Origin: Lonsdalea quercina subsp. quercina
GTDB lineage: Bacteria > Pseudomonadota > Gammaproteobacteria > Enterobacterales > Enterobacteriaceae
Assembly: GCF_000688655.1 (NCBI RefSeq)
Contig: NZ_JIBO01000004.1
Span: forward strand, 348,684 to 354,481
Direction: 5' to 3'
Length of the DNA: 5,798 nucleotides
Of the stretch, positions 1-4,164 are shown piece after piece. The position numbers and the translations under genes are program-made. Position 1 is the first letter of the stretch; each line of letters opens with the position of its first letter. Under the pieces are notes generated by a model. That model did no database searches and had not been told where the DNA came from. It saw only the letters and a list, made by a program, of their open reading frames with translations.

Positions 1-745
1 CCGTCAGCTTCTGCGGCTGGCAGTAGCGTTGAATGTCGTTGAAGATGCGCTCGACGCATTGCTCATGGAACTCATTGTGCTGGCGAAACGAAATCAAATA
101 GCGCAGCAGGCATTCCGGGTCTATTTTTTTGCCTTCATAGTTAATCACCACGCTGCCCCAGTCTGGTTGGTAGGTCACCAGACAGTTGGATTTCAGCAGG
201 TTGGAGCTGAGCGTCTCGCTAATTATCGGTGCATTTTCGGAAACGGCGTATTTCAGATATTCCGGGTTAAACGAGTAGTCGTTCACTTCGATATCCAGGT
301 CATCGATAACGGTGCCTGGCAGGCCGTCAATCTGCGCTGGATAGCCGCTCAGACCGGGATAAATATTGACTTTAACCTGGCCTTGCGCGGCGGCCGAGAG
401 GTCGGTGACCAGCGTGGACAGCAGGGTTTCAATATCGCGCATGCGTGTTTGGTTAAAGCTGTTGAGGTAAAGCTTGAATGACTTGGATTCGATCAGGTTG
501 ACTGAAGAGGCTGGAACCTGAAATTCGGCAATCCCCACCATTGGCTTGCCTTTCTTGTTGAGCCAGGACAACTCAAAAGCCGTCCACAGGTCATAGCCCG
601 TGAAAGGCAGATCGGCGTCAGTCAGGCCGACCAGCTCGCGCCCATTGGCGCGAGGCAGCGCTTCCAGCAGTTCCGGATCGTATTGATCGGGATAGTTGGA
701 GCGAACGCCAAGATGTGTGATTTTATCGTTTTCCGTGATATGCAT
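1..745 (-). CDS. queF: NADPH-dependent 7-cyano-7-deazaguanine reductase QueF (C-terminus cut by window edge)
   Basis: QueF reduces the nitrile of preQ0 (7-cyano-7-deazaguanine) to the amine preQ1 with two NADPH, the last free-base step before insertion into tRNA for queuosine; it is cytosolic. The visible 248 residues match the long, two-domain proteobacterial QueF (E. coli 282 residues), so about 30 C-terminal residues are missing at the window edge. Seen directly: the family signature ESKSFKLYLNSFNQT from residue 86, the motif LLKSNC with Cys188 and Asp195 in QPDWGS (matching E. coli catalytic Cys190 and Asp197), and HNEFHEQCVERIF with His227/Glu228 in the substrate pocket. The start at 745 is supported by AAGGAAA 7 nt upstream. 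It begins 4 nt after the transporter stop, so it is the last known gene of that operon. The N-terminal third is clearly diverged from E. coli QueF, so this may be a second copy in the genome (inference). Confidence 0.96.
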   Translation of the reverse strand, partial: MHITENDKITHLGVRSNYPDQYDPELLEALPRANGRELVGLTDADLPFTGYDLWTAFELSWLNKKGKPMVGIAEFQVPASSVNLIESKSFKLYLNSFNQTRMRDIETLLSTLVTDLSAAAQGQVKVNIYPGLSGYPAQIDGLPGTVIDDLDIEVNDYSFNPEYLKYAVSENAPIISETLSSNLLKSNCLVTYQPDWGSVVINYEGKKIDPECLLRYLISFRQHNEFHEQCVERIFNDIQRYCQPQKLT

Positions 746-749
746 AAGA

Positions 750-1619
750 TCATTTCCTTGCCGGAGCGGCGTTGATATATCTTCTGAACAGTTTTCGCGT
801 GCCGTAAATCGGGCCGACGCCCAGCACAGCATAAACGACTTTGATCATGAATTGAGACAGAATCATGGTTTTAATGACGTCAAAACTCAGCACATTATAG
901 AACGCTACGGTACAGAAAATAACGCTGTCTACCGCTGATGCGGTGATCGTGCTGGTGATGACGCGAATGAACAGATAACGCGACTTTGTCATGATTTTAA
1001 TTTTATATAGAACATAAGCGTTGACGTTTTCAGAAACCAGATAGGCAAGCGAAGACGCCACCAGCACCGCCATGATGCTGTGCACGATACCGTTATAGGT
1101 ACGGTCATACTCCCACTGTGGCAGCCCTGGGATCAGGCTTGTGACCCAGAGGCCAAGGACGAAGGCGAGATTGGCAAAAAAGGTGATGAAGATCGTTCGC
1201 CTCGCCAACTTCAGTCCATAAAATTCGTTGAGGATATCCACCAGAATAAACGTAATGGGGTAGACGAAAACAGCGGGCGGCACCACCATGTTCAGCGCGG
1301 GCACGAATACCGGCTTCACCCCGGCAATGGTCGAAAAAATGTAAATAACGCTCAGCGCAATGCTGATGAGAAGATAGGCGTGCCAGGAACGATCGTTGCG
1401 GTCGCTGATATCGTAGACGGTAGTGATGTCTTTGCTGTTGTAGAGCTTTTTATATAAGGCATTGAGCTCATGGCGGCTGAAATCATCGGAGATTTCGTTA
1501 TCCACTAGCTCTTTCAAATCCATACTGATGGTTTTTCCTGTGGCCAGTACCATAATATTGGCTGATAATTCGCCGCTATGATTAAAGCCCAGTAGTTTGA
1601 ACTTTCTGTTGGATTCCAT
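750..1619 (-). CDS. VUT/YhhQ-family queuosine-precursor transporter with N-terminal extension
   Basis: This is a predicted inner-membrane transporter of the VUT_1 (DUF165, YhhQ/QPTR) family, whose characterised E. coli member YhhQ imports preQ0 and preQ1. Residues about 80-270 hold six hydrophobic segments (roughly 82-100, 108-127, 142-163, 178-200, 216-241, 247-268). The family motif is present as VDILNEFYGLKLARR with Asp128, Asn131, Glu132 and Gly135, and a second conserved-type Asp231 sits in a later helix (ASAVDS). E. coli YhhQ is about 221 residues; this protein has 289 because residues 1-80 form a hydrophilic, charged domain before the first helix, which I do not recognise. The start is fixed by GAGGAAAG 7 nt upstream, and the ATG directly follows the regulator's stop (TAAATG). 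Being 4 nt from queF makes preQ0 the likeliest cargo (inference from context). It is not named yhhQ because the N-terminus and sequence differ from that gene. Confidence 0.9.
   Translation of the reverse strand: MESNRKFKLLGFNHSGELSANIMVLATGKTISMDLKELVDNEISDDFSRHELNALYKKLYNSKDITTVYDISDRNDRSWHAYLLISIALSVIYIFSTIAGVKPVFVPALNMVVPPAVFVYPITFILVDILNEFYGLKLARRTIFITFFANLAFVLGLWVTSLIPGLPQWEYDRTYNGIVHSIMAVLVASSLAYLVSENVNAYVLYKIKIMTKSRYLFIRVITSTITASAVDSVIFCTVAFYNVLSFDVIKTMILSQFMIKVVYAVLGVGPIYGTRKLFRRYINAAPARK
753..759 (-). promoter_or_regulatory. queF ribosome binding site inside the transporter gene
   Basis: AAGGAAA lies 7 nt before the queF ATG and is made from the last sense codons and stop of the upstream transporter (AGG AAA TGA). 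Ribosomes ending the transporter therefore stop on top of the queF initiation region, which predicts translational coupling. Confidence 0.75.
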
Positions 1620-2234
1620 TTACAGTCTTTCCTCTATGATATAGCCCAGCAGTACTACATTGCTGGATCTTTTCCTTTCAAATGAGATGCTGCCTTCTGA
1701 TGGCTGAATAATAAAACCTTCAGCCTGCGAATAGCATAGTAAAGGGGTATCAACTACCAGGGCTGGCGGACGTTTAATAATAATGACATCGTTCGGTGAA
1801 AATTGGTCACTAATAGTCGATTCAACTCTCATCGCTAAAATATTCGATTCTTCGCCGAAAAAATAGGTGAGCGGATATTGAATGACTAGTTGACCTATTT
1901 TCTTATCTTGTGATGCTAATAAATCAGATTGAGGAATAATGGGGATCGCGGCCGGATTTTTATTACCTTCATAGGAAAGGGTATTATTAATCTGCTCGAT
2001 CTTTTCCAGATCGTAATCTTCTATTTCCTCACACGACAGGCCGAAAAAATCGGAAATACGATTCACGGTTGATTGCTGTACGTTATTCACGCGGCCATCA
2101 AGAATTTTGTAGATAGTCGTGCGGGTCACACCGGTGCGGTTTGAAAATGACGCTTTCGTTTCCCCGCGCGTTCGCATCAAATATTCAATATTCTTGATGA
2201 TGTTTGTTTTACGTTGAGCATTCGTTGTTTTCAT
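1620..2234 (-). CDS. XRE-family HTH regulator with S24/LexA-like C-terminal domain
   Basis: This is a probable DNA-binding repressor of its own operon. In numbering from the upstream in-frame ATG (2240), residues about 14-68 form a Cro/CI-type helix-turn-helix, with recognition-helix segment TGVTRTTIYKILDGR at 37-50. An acidic linker follows. Residues about 99-206 resemble the S24/LexA fold: MRV, then FSPNDVIII at 147-155, ending in VVLLGYIIE. The usual catalytic pattern (small residues, Ser-Met, then GD) appears here as ESTISDQFSPND, with Thr142 or nearby residues at the Ser position. No clear Lys motif or Ala-Gly cleavage site is seen, so it may be a non-cleaving, ligand-sensing version (inference). 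The start at 2234 (204 residues) is preferred because AAAGG lies 6 nt before it; the ATG at 2240 has AAAGG directly against it. It is AT-rich compared with gntK and edd. The transporter follows with no gap, so preQ0 or a derivative is a plausible effector. A prophage-type repressor origin is the alternative. Confidence 0.85.
   Translation of the reverse strand: MKTTNAQRKTNIIKNIEYLMRTRGETKASFSNRTGVTRTTIYKILDGRVNNVQQSTVNRISDFFGLSCEEIEDYDLEKIEQINNTLSYEGNKNPAAIPIIPQSDLLASQDKKIGQLVIQYPLTYFFGEESNILAMRVESTISDQFSPNDVIIIKRPPALVVDTPLLCYSQAEGFIIQPSEGSISFERKRSSNVVLLGYIIEERL
1627..1634 (-). promoter_or_regulatory. Transporter ribosome binding site inside the regulator gene
   Basis: GAGGAAAG lies 7 nt upstream of the transporter ATG, within the last codons of the regulator. 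The regulator stop TAA directly abuts the transporter ATG, so the two genes are probably translationally coupled and share one transcript. Confidence 0.75.
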
Positions 2235-2240
2235 AGACAT

Positions 2241-2245
2241 CCTTT
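2241..2245 (-). promoter_or_regulatory. Regulator ribosome binding site that selects the start codon
   Basis: AAAGG is 6 nt upstream of the ATG at 2234 but 0 nt upstream of the in-frame ATG at 2240. Ribosome spacing therefore favours the second Met, shortening the protein by two residues. Confidence 0.55.
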
Positions 2246-2314
2246 ACGCAATAACGCCTCTTACCCGTTTATCTTACGCTAAAACAACGTTTGTCCGCAT
2301 CCAGAGGGGCGTAA
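2244..2314 (-). promoter_or_regulatory. Possible structured mRNA leader of the regulator operon
   Basis: Read on the minus strand, TTACGC (2314-2309) can pair with either of two downstream GCGTAA copies, at 2279-2274 and 2249-2244. The second copy touches the AAAGG ribosome binding site. The adjoining ACGCCCCTCT (2312-2303) can also pair with AGAGGCGT (2261-2254) with a two-base bulge. These mutually exclusive pairings could mask or expose the regulator's start. This is seen by eye only, with no folding energy computed. It does not match the preQ1 riboswitch consensus as I know it. Confidence 0.3.
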
Positions 2315-2357
2315 TTTCTTGTCGAATTCGGCGGTTAAACCATCCTGCGAAAATCAT
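2274..2357 (-). CDS. Possible 27-codon upstream ORF in the regulator leader
   Basis: The ORF begins MIFAGWFNRRIRQ and ends in VVLA before a TAA. Its ATG overlaps the stop of the 7-codon mini-ORF as TGATG, an arrangement often linked to coupled reinitiation. It is in the same frame as the regulator but separated from it by the stop. It has no independent strong Shine-Dalgarno, and I recognise no homologue. It could be a leader peptide, a remnant of a longer N-terminus, or chance. Confidence 0.22.
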   Translation of the reverse strand: MIFAGWFNRRIRQEITPLWMRTNVVLA

Positions 2358-2380
2358 CACCCATTCACTATCTTTGTCAT
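2357..2380 (-). CDS. Seven-codon mini-ORF (MTKIVNG) with strong Shine-Dalgarno
   Basis: AGGAG at 2392-2388 is followed after 7 nt by an ATG, seven codons (MTKIVNG) and TGA. The ribosome binding site is stronger in sequence and spacing than that of the regulator downstream. A translated leader that controls the regulator operon is possible, and chance cannot be excluded from one sequence. No function is assigned. Confidence 0.25.
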   Translation of the reverse strand: MTKIVNG

Positions 2381-2423
2381 TATTATTCTCCTATCGATAA
2401 GTGAACACTATAGTTTTATTTGC

Positions 2424-2441
2424 GTCAACTTATCTGTTGAC
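2424..2441. promoter_or_regulatory. Perfect inverted repeat, candidate operator of the XRE regulator
   Basis: GTCAAC, six bases, GTTGAC forms a perfect 6-6-6 palindrome about 190 nt upstream of the regulator start. Each arm contains TTGAC, read outward on opposite strands (TTGACG leftward at 2428-2423, TTGACT rightward at 2437-2442), so it could cover the -35 regions of divergent promoters. Rightward, TACTGT at 2461-2466 is a weak -10 at 18 bp. Leftward, no good -10 lies at standard spacing (TATAGT at 2412-2407 is only 10 bp away). Size and symmetry suit an XRE dimer site. Assignment to this regulator is inference. Confidence 0.4.
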
Positions 2442-2518
2442 TAAACGATTTTGGCTGCGTTACTGTTCTGAAAAGCGCTGATGGATATACACGGTGCATG
2501 CTGTTGTTGCCTCTTTTG

Positions 2519-2556
2519 ACGGTAATGATTGATTAGAAAGTTATTACCGTGATTTT
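2519..2556 (+). terminator. Weak terminator-like inverted repeat followed by T6
   Basis: ACGGTAATGA (2519-2528) pairs with TTATTACCGT (2541-2550): nine Watson-Crick pairs plus one G-U, with a 12-nt loop. After two bases comes a run of six T (2553-2558 region). The stem is AT-rich, so termination would be weak. It could end a short rightward transcript starting near the palindrome at 2424, or be a protein-binding dyad. Confidence 0.3.
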
Positions 2557-2566
2557 TTGATTAGAA
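2529..2566. repeat. 10-bp direct repeat TTGATTAGAA, two copies 28 bp apart
   Basis: TTGATTAGAA occurs at 2529-2538, in the loop of the neighbouring inverted repeat, and again at 2557-2566 just after its T-run. The 28-bp period is close to, but not exactly, three helical turns (31-32 bp). It may be a binding-site pair or a small duplication. No known regulator motif is recognised. Confidence 0.4.
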
Positions 2567-2612
2567 CCAGAGTCATACTAATTCCAACACCAGGGAACTT
2601 AGGTGAGAATAA

Positions 2613-2708
2613 ATGAAGAAAATTTCATTCGAAATCTATTGGGCGGAAATTATTAGCAATGCAAATTATATGGCGCGCAGTCTTGAAGCAGGCAGCGCGG
2701 TAATATAA
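2613..2708 (+). CDS. Possible 31-residue small protein, unknown function
   Basis: An ATG with AGGTGA 6 nt upstream opens a 31-codon frame beginning MKKISFEIYWAEIISNANYM and ending AVI before TAA. The composition is protein-like, with a lysine start, an alternating hydrophobic stretch and no rare-codon clusters. It has no signal peptide or membrane segment and I recognise no family. It lies between the divergent regulatory region and yqhA. It could be a true small protein or the surviving N-terminus of a decayed gene, because the sequence after it does not continue the frame. Confidence 0.35.
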   Translation: MKKISFEIYWAEIISNANYMARSLEAGSAVI

Positions 2709-2709
2709 T
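2683..2709 (+). promoter_or_regulatory. Possible sigma-70 promoter upstream of yqhA (distal)
   Basis: TATAAT at 2704-2709 is a perfect -10 hexamer. The best -35 is TTGAAG at 2683-2688, with a short 15-bp spacer. If used it would give yqhA a leader of about 200 nt. It overlaps the end of a small ORF, so it may be fortuitous. Confidence 0.25.
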
Positions 2710-2809
2710 GGCTTGGCTCTCATTGCTATTCTCGCCTTATATCAACCTTTCCCCGTCATCCTTGGTTCGGCTTATGTCCGAAGTGGATACCGGCGGCACC
2801 GCGCTCTAG
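2708..2809 (+). CDS. Weak 33-codon ORF overlapping the preceding small ORF
   Basis: The ATG overlaps the TAA of the preceding small ORF by one base (TAATG), which would allow translational coupling. It encodes 33 residues starting MAWLSLLFSPYINL and ends at TAG. There is no separate Shine-Dalgarno and no recognised family. The same bases contain a perfect TATAAT (2704-2709), so the overlap may be a promoter element rather than coding sequence. Confidence 0.15.
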   Translation: MAWLSLLFSPYINLSPSSLVRLMSEVDTGGTAL

Positions 2810-2880
2810 AATGATTCATGAGGCGCCTTGTCAGCGCCAATTCGTTCACAAGGAAGTCACACCGAAACGCGAATTTTCGC

Positions 2881-2886
2881 TATTAT
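2881..2886 (+). promoter_or_regulatory. Possible yqhA proximal -10 element
   Basis: TATTAT matches the -10 consensus at five of six positions and lies 31 bp before the yqhA ATG. It would give a leader of about 25 nt. No convincing -35 is found 16-18 bp upstream, so an activator or the distal TATAAT may be used instead. Confidence 0.28.
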
Positions 2887-2917
2887 GCTTTCTTTCTACC
2901 TGCGACAGATGAGTACT

Positions 2918-3418
2918 ATGGAACGTTTTCTTGAGAATACGATGTATGCCGCCCGGTGGCTGTTAGCTCCGGTTTATCTTGGTTTATCGCTGGGGATGCT
3001 CGCGCTGACCATTAAGTTTTTTCAGGAGATCTGGCATGTTCTGCCCAACATTTTTTCCGTGGCGGAATCTGAACTGGTCCTGACGCTGCTGTCGCTCGTG
3101 GATATGACCTTGGTGGGAGGCTTGCTGGTCATGGTGATGTTTTCAGGCTACGAAAACTTCGTCTCGGCTCTCGATATTGACGAGGGCAAAGAGAAACTGA
3201 GCTGGCTGGGCAAGATGGACTCCGGTTCGTTGAAAAACAAAGTGGCGGCTTCTATCGTCGCCATCTCCTCCATCCATTTACTGCGCATATTTATGGATGC
3301 CCGCAATGTCGCCGATAACAAGTTGATGTGGTACGTGATTATCCATCTGACTTTTGTGTTGTCCGCATTCGTGATGGGGTATTTGGACCGACTGTCGCGT
3401 CGGGACAAAGACCACTAA
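2918..3418 (+). CDS. yqhA: YqhA, UPF0114 inner-membrane protein
   Basis: This is a small integral inner-membrane protein of the UPF0114 family; its biochemical role is not established. The protein aligns without gaps to E. coli YqhA (164 residues) from MERFLEN through MGYLDRL, including nearly identical blocks such as [20 protein letters not shown] and [20 protein letters not shown]. Four hydrophobic segments are visible at about residues 14-32, 53-75, 106-122 and 134-156, and the C-terminus is short and charged (SRRDKDH). The start at 2918 (166 residues) is chosen by homology. The Shine-Dalgarno is weak (GATGAG). The frame stays open upstream to a TTG at 2828, and an in-frame ATG occurs at 2909, but those residues are not part of the family. 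It appears to be transcribed alone, since gntK has its own promoter region 210 bases downstream. Confidence 0.95.
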   Translation: MERFLENTMYAARWLLAPVYLGLSLGMLALTIKFFQEIWHVLPNIFSVAESELVLTLLSLVDMTLVGGLLVMVMFSGYENFVSALDIDEGKEKLSWLGKMDSGSLKNKVAASIVAISSIHLLRIFMDARNVADNKLMWYVIIHLTFVLSAFVMGYLDRLSRRDKDH

Positions 3419-3457
3419 CACCCGGCGCTATGCGTTGCCCGTCATGCTAGCGATTAC

Positions 3458-3500
3458 CCACAGAATCAAGCGCGTTGGCTACGGCGAACCGCCTCTGTGG
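3458..3500 (+). terminator. Two-part hairpin after yqhA, possible terminator or 3' UTR structure
   Basis: CCACAGA (3458-3464) pairs perfectly with TCTGTGG (3494-3500). Inside, GCG-c-GTT (3470-3476) pairs with AACCGC (3487-3492) around a 10-nt loop. It starts 40 nt after the yqhA stop. No T-run follows directly (CGCGCGGC comes next), so it is not a canonical intrinsic terminator. It may protect the yqhA mRNA 3' end or be fortuitous. Confidence 0.3.
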
Positions 3501-3525
3501 CGCGCGGCTCCTCTCCAAATCATTT

Positions 3526-3541
3526 TGAGTGTTTTGTCACA
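3526..3541 (+). promoter_or_regulatory. Candidate CRP-cAMP binding site upstream of gntK
   Basis: TGAGT, six bases, TCACA matches the CRP half-sites TGTGA/TCACA at eight of ten positions, with a perfect right half. Its centre (3533.5) is about 61 bp upstream of the transcription start expected from the extended -10 at 3583, the classic class I CRP position. Catabolite control of gluconate genes is known in enterobacteria. Use of this site is inferred. Confidence 0.5.
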
Positions 3542-3550
3542 ACTCTATAT

Positions 3551-3578
3551 TGTTACCGGTAACATGTTACCGGTAACG
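3551..3578. promoter_or_regulatory. Two abutting GntR operators upstream of gntK
   Basis: TGTTACCGGTAACA (3551-3564, a perfect 14-bp palindrome) is followed at once by TGTTACCGGTAACG (3565-3578, 13 of the same 14 bases). Both contain GTTACCGGTAAC, the core recognised by the enterobacterial gluconate repressor GntR. They cover about -44 to -17 relative to the predicted start, so binding would block RNA polymerase until gluconate relieves repression. The centres are 14 bp apart, which places neighbouring dimers about 1.3 helical turns apart. gntR itself is not in the window. Confidence 0.85.
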
Positions 3579-3579
3579 G

Positions 3580-3588
3580 TGCTACGAT
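3580..3588 (+). promoter_or_regulatory. gntK-edd promoter, extended -10 (TGcTACGAT)
   Basis: TG one base before TACGAT gives an extended -10 (hexamer 3583-3588, four of six consensus matches). No good -35 is present; that space is occupied by the GntR operators. Transcription would start near 3595, about 36 nt before the gntK ATG. A second possible -10, TATATT at 3546-3551, would start transcription inside the first operator but place the CRP site badly, so it is less favoured. Confidence 0.5.
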
Positions 3589-3618
3589 TATTGACATGAC
3601 CGTTTTTATTCCATGGGT

Positions 3619-3624
3619 GGAGAG
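3619..3624 (+). promoter_or_regulatory. gntK ribosome binding site that selects the start codon
   Basis: GGAGAG is 6 nt before the ATG at 3631. An in-frame ATG at 3613 lies upstream of this site and has no Shine-Dalgarno of its own, so the second Met is the likely start. Confidence 0.7.
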
Positions 3625-3630
3625 AGAAGT

Positions 3631-4152
3631 ATGGCGGGTCAAAGCTTTATTCTGATGGGCGTGTCCAGCACGGGTAAATCATCAGTCGGCGAGGCGTTGG
3701 CGAGGGCTATCGGCGCCAAGTTTATCGACGGTGACGATTTGCACCCGCGCAACAATATCCTGAAAATGGCGGGGGGGGACCCGCTAAATGATGATGACCG
3801 GGCACCGTGGCTGGAGCGCATCCGCGATGCGGCATTCAGCCTTGAACGAAAGAATGAGACCGGCGTTATCGTCTGTTCAGCCCTGAAAAAGCAATATCGT
3901 GATCAAATTCGCTCGGGCAACGAGCATGTCACCTTTATCCATCTTTCCGGCTCTTTCGAATTGGTTCTGGCTCGCATGATGGCGCGCGCAGGCCACTTTA
4001 TGCCTGCGGCACTCCTAAAGAGTCAGTTCGACACATTAGAAGTACCGGCAAACGACGAACCCGATGTCGTCACGGTCAGTATTGATGGCAGTTTTGATGA
4101 CGTGGTGAAACGCTGCGTCATGGCGGTACGTGGGAGAGCGTGCCGTGCTTAA
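3631..4152 (+). CDS. gntK: Gluconokinase GntK
   Basis: GntK phosphorylates D-gluconate to 6-phosphogluconate with ATP in the cytosol, the entry step to the Entner-Doudoroff and pentose phosphate routes. The 173 residues match the family length (E. coli 175). Visible features: Walker A GVSSTGKS at residues 10-17, the family block FIDGDDLHPRNNILKMA (about 31-47), PLNDDDRAPWL, the CSALKKQYRD motif, and the lid segment RAGHFMPAALLKSQFDTLE. The start at 3631 is chosen for its Shine-Dalgarno and fits the homologue better than the ATG at 3613, which would add six residues (179 in total). It is the first gene of an operon with edd, 12 nt apart, behind GntR and CRP sites. An odd feature is a run of eight G inside codons 47-50 that could be slippage-prone. 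The paralogue idnK (thermosensitive gluconokinase) is possible by sequence alone, but the edd and GntR context favours gntK. Confidence 0.95.
   Translation: MAGQSFILMGVSSTGKSSVGEALARAIGAKFIDGDDLHPRNNILKMAGGDPLNDDDRAPWLERIRDAAFSLERKNETGVIVCSALKKQYRDQIRSGNEHVTFIHLSGSFELVLARMMARAGHFMPAALLKSQFDTLEVPANDEPDVVTVSIDGSFDDVVKRCVMAVRGRACRA
3771..3778 (+). repeat. G8 homopolymer inside gntK
   Basis: Eight consecutive G encode the end of Ala47 through Gly48-Gly49 to the first base of Asp50, in the loop before PLNDDDR. E. coli GntK has Ser-Gly-Glu at this point, so the run is not required by the protein. A one-base change would truncate or scramble the last 70% of the enzyme. The frame is intact here. Confidence 0.9.
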
Positions 4153-4164
4153 ACGGAGAAGTGA

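Noticed and set aside
29..481. Plus-strand open frame opposite queF
   Set aside because: It lies antisense to an intact queF reading frame, has no credible ribosome binding site or family, and is explained by queF codon structure.
2241..2400. preQ1 riboswitch upstream of the salvage operon
   Set aside because: The context invites one, but I find no A-rich tail paired with a small C-rich stem-loop matching the preQ1-I pattern, nor another known class, in the minus-strand leader.
2400..2560. LexA (SOS) box near the S24-like regulator
   Set aside because: No CTGT-N8-ACAG site is present, although CTGT occurs alone near 2463 and 2501.
2822..2838. GGCGC/GCGCC hairpin as a terminator before yqhA
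   Set aside because: The stem is only 5 bp with a 7-nt loop and no T-run follows.
2828..2917. Extended YqhA N-terminus from a TTG start
   Set aside because: The frame is open, but the 30 extra residues are absent from the YqhA family and MERFLEN is the homologous start; no Shine-Dalgarno suits the TTG.
3546..3551. TATATT as the main gntK -10
   Set aside because: It would put the CRP site between -35 and -10; the extended -10 at 3580-3588 gives sensible CRP and operator spacing. Kept only as an alternative.
3591..3596. TTGACA as a -35 for gntK
   Set aside because: It is a perfect hexamer, but no -10 lies 16-18 bp downstream and it would place transcription start inside or after the gntK start.
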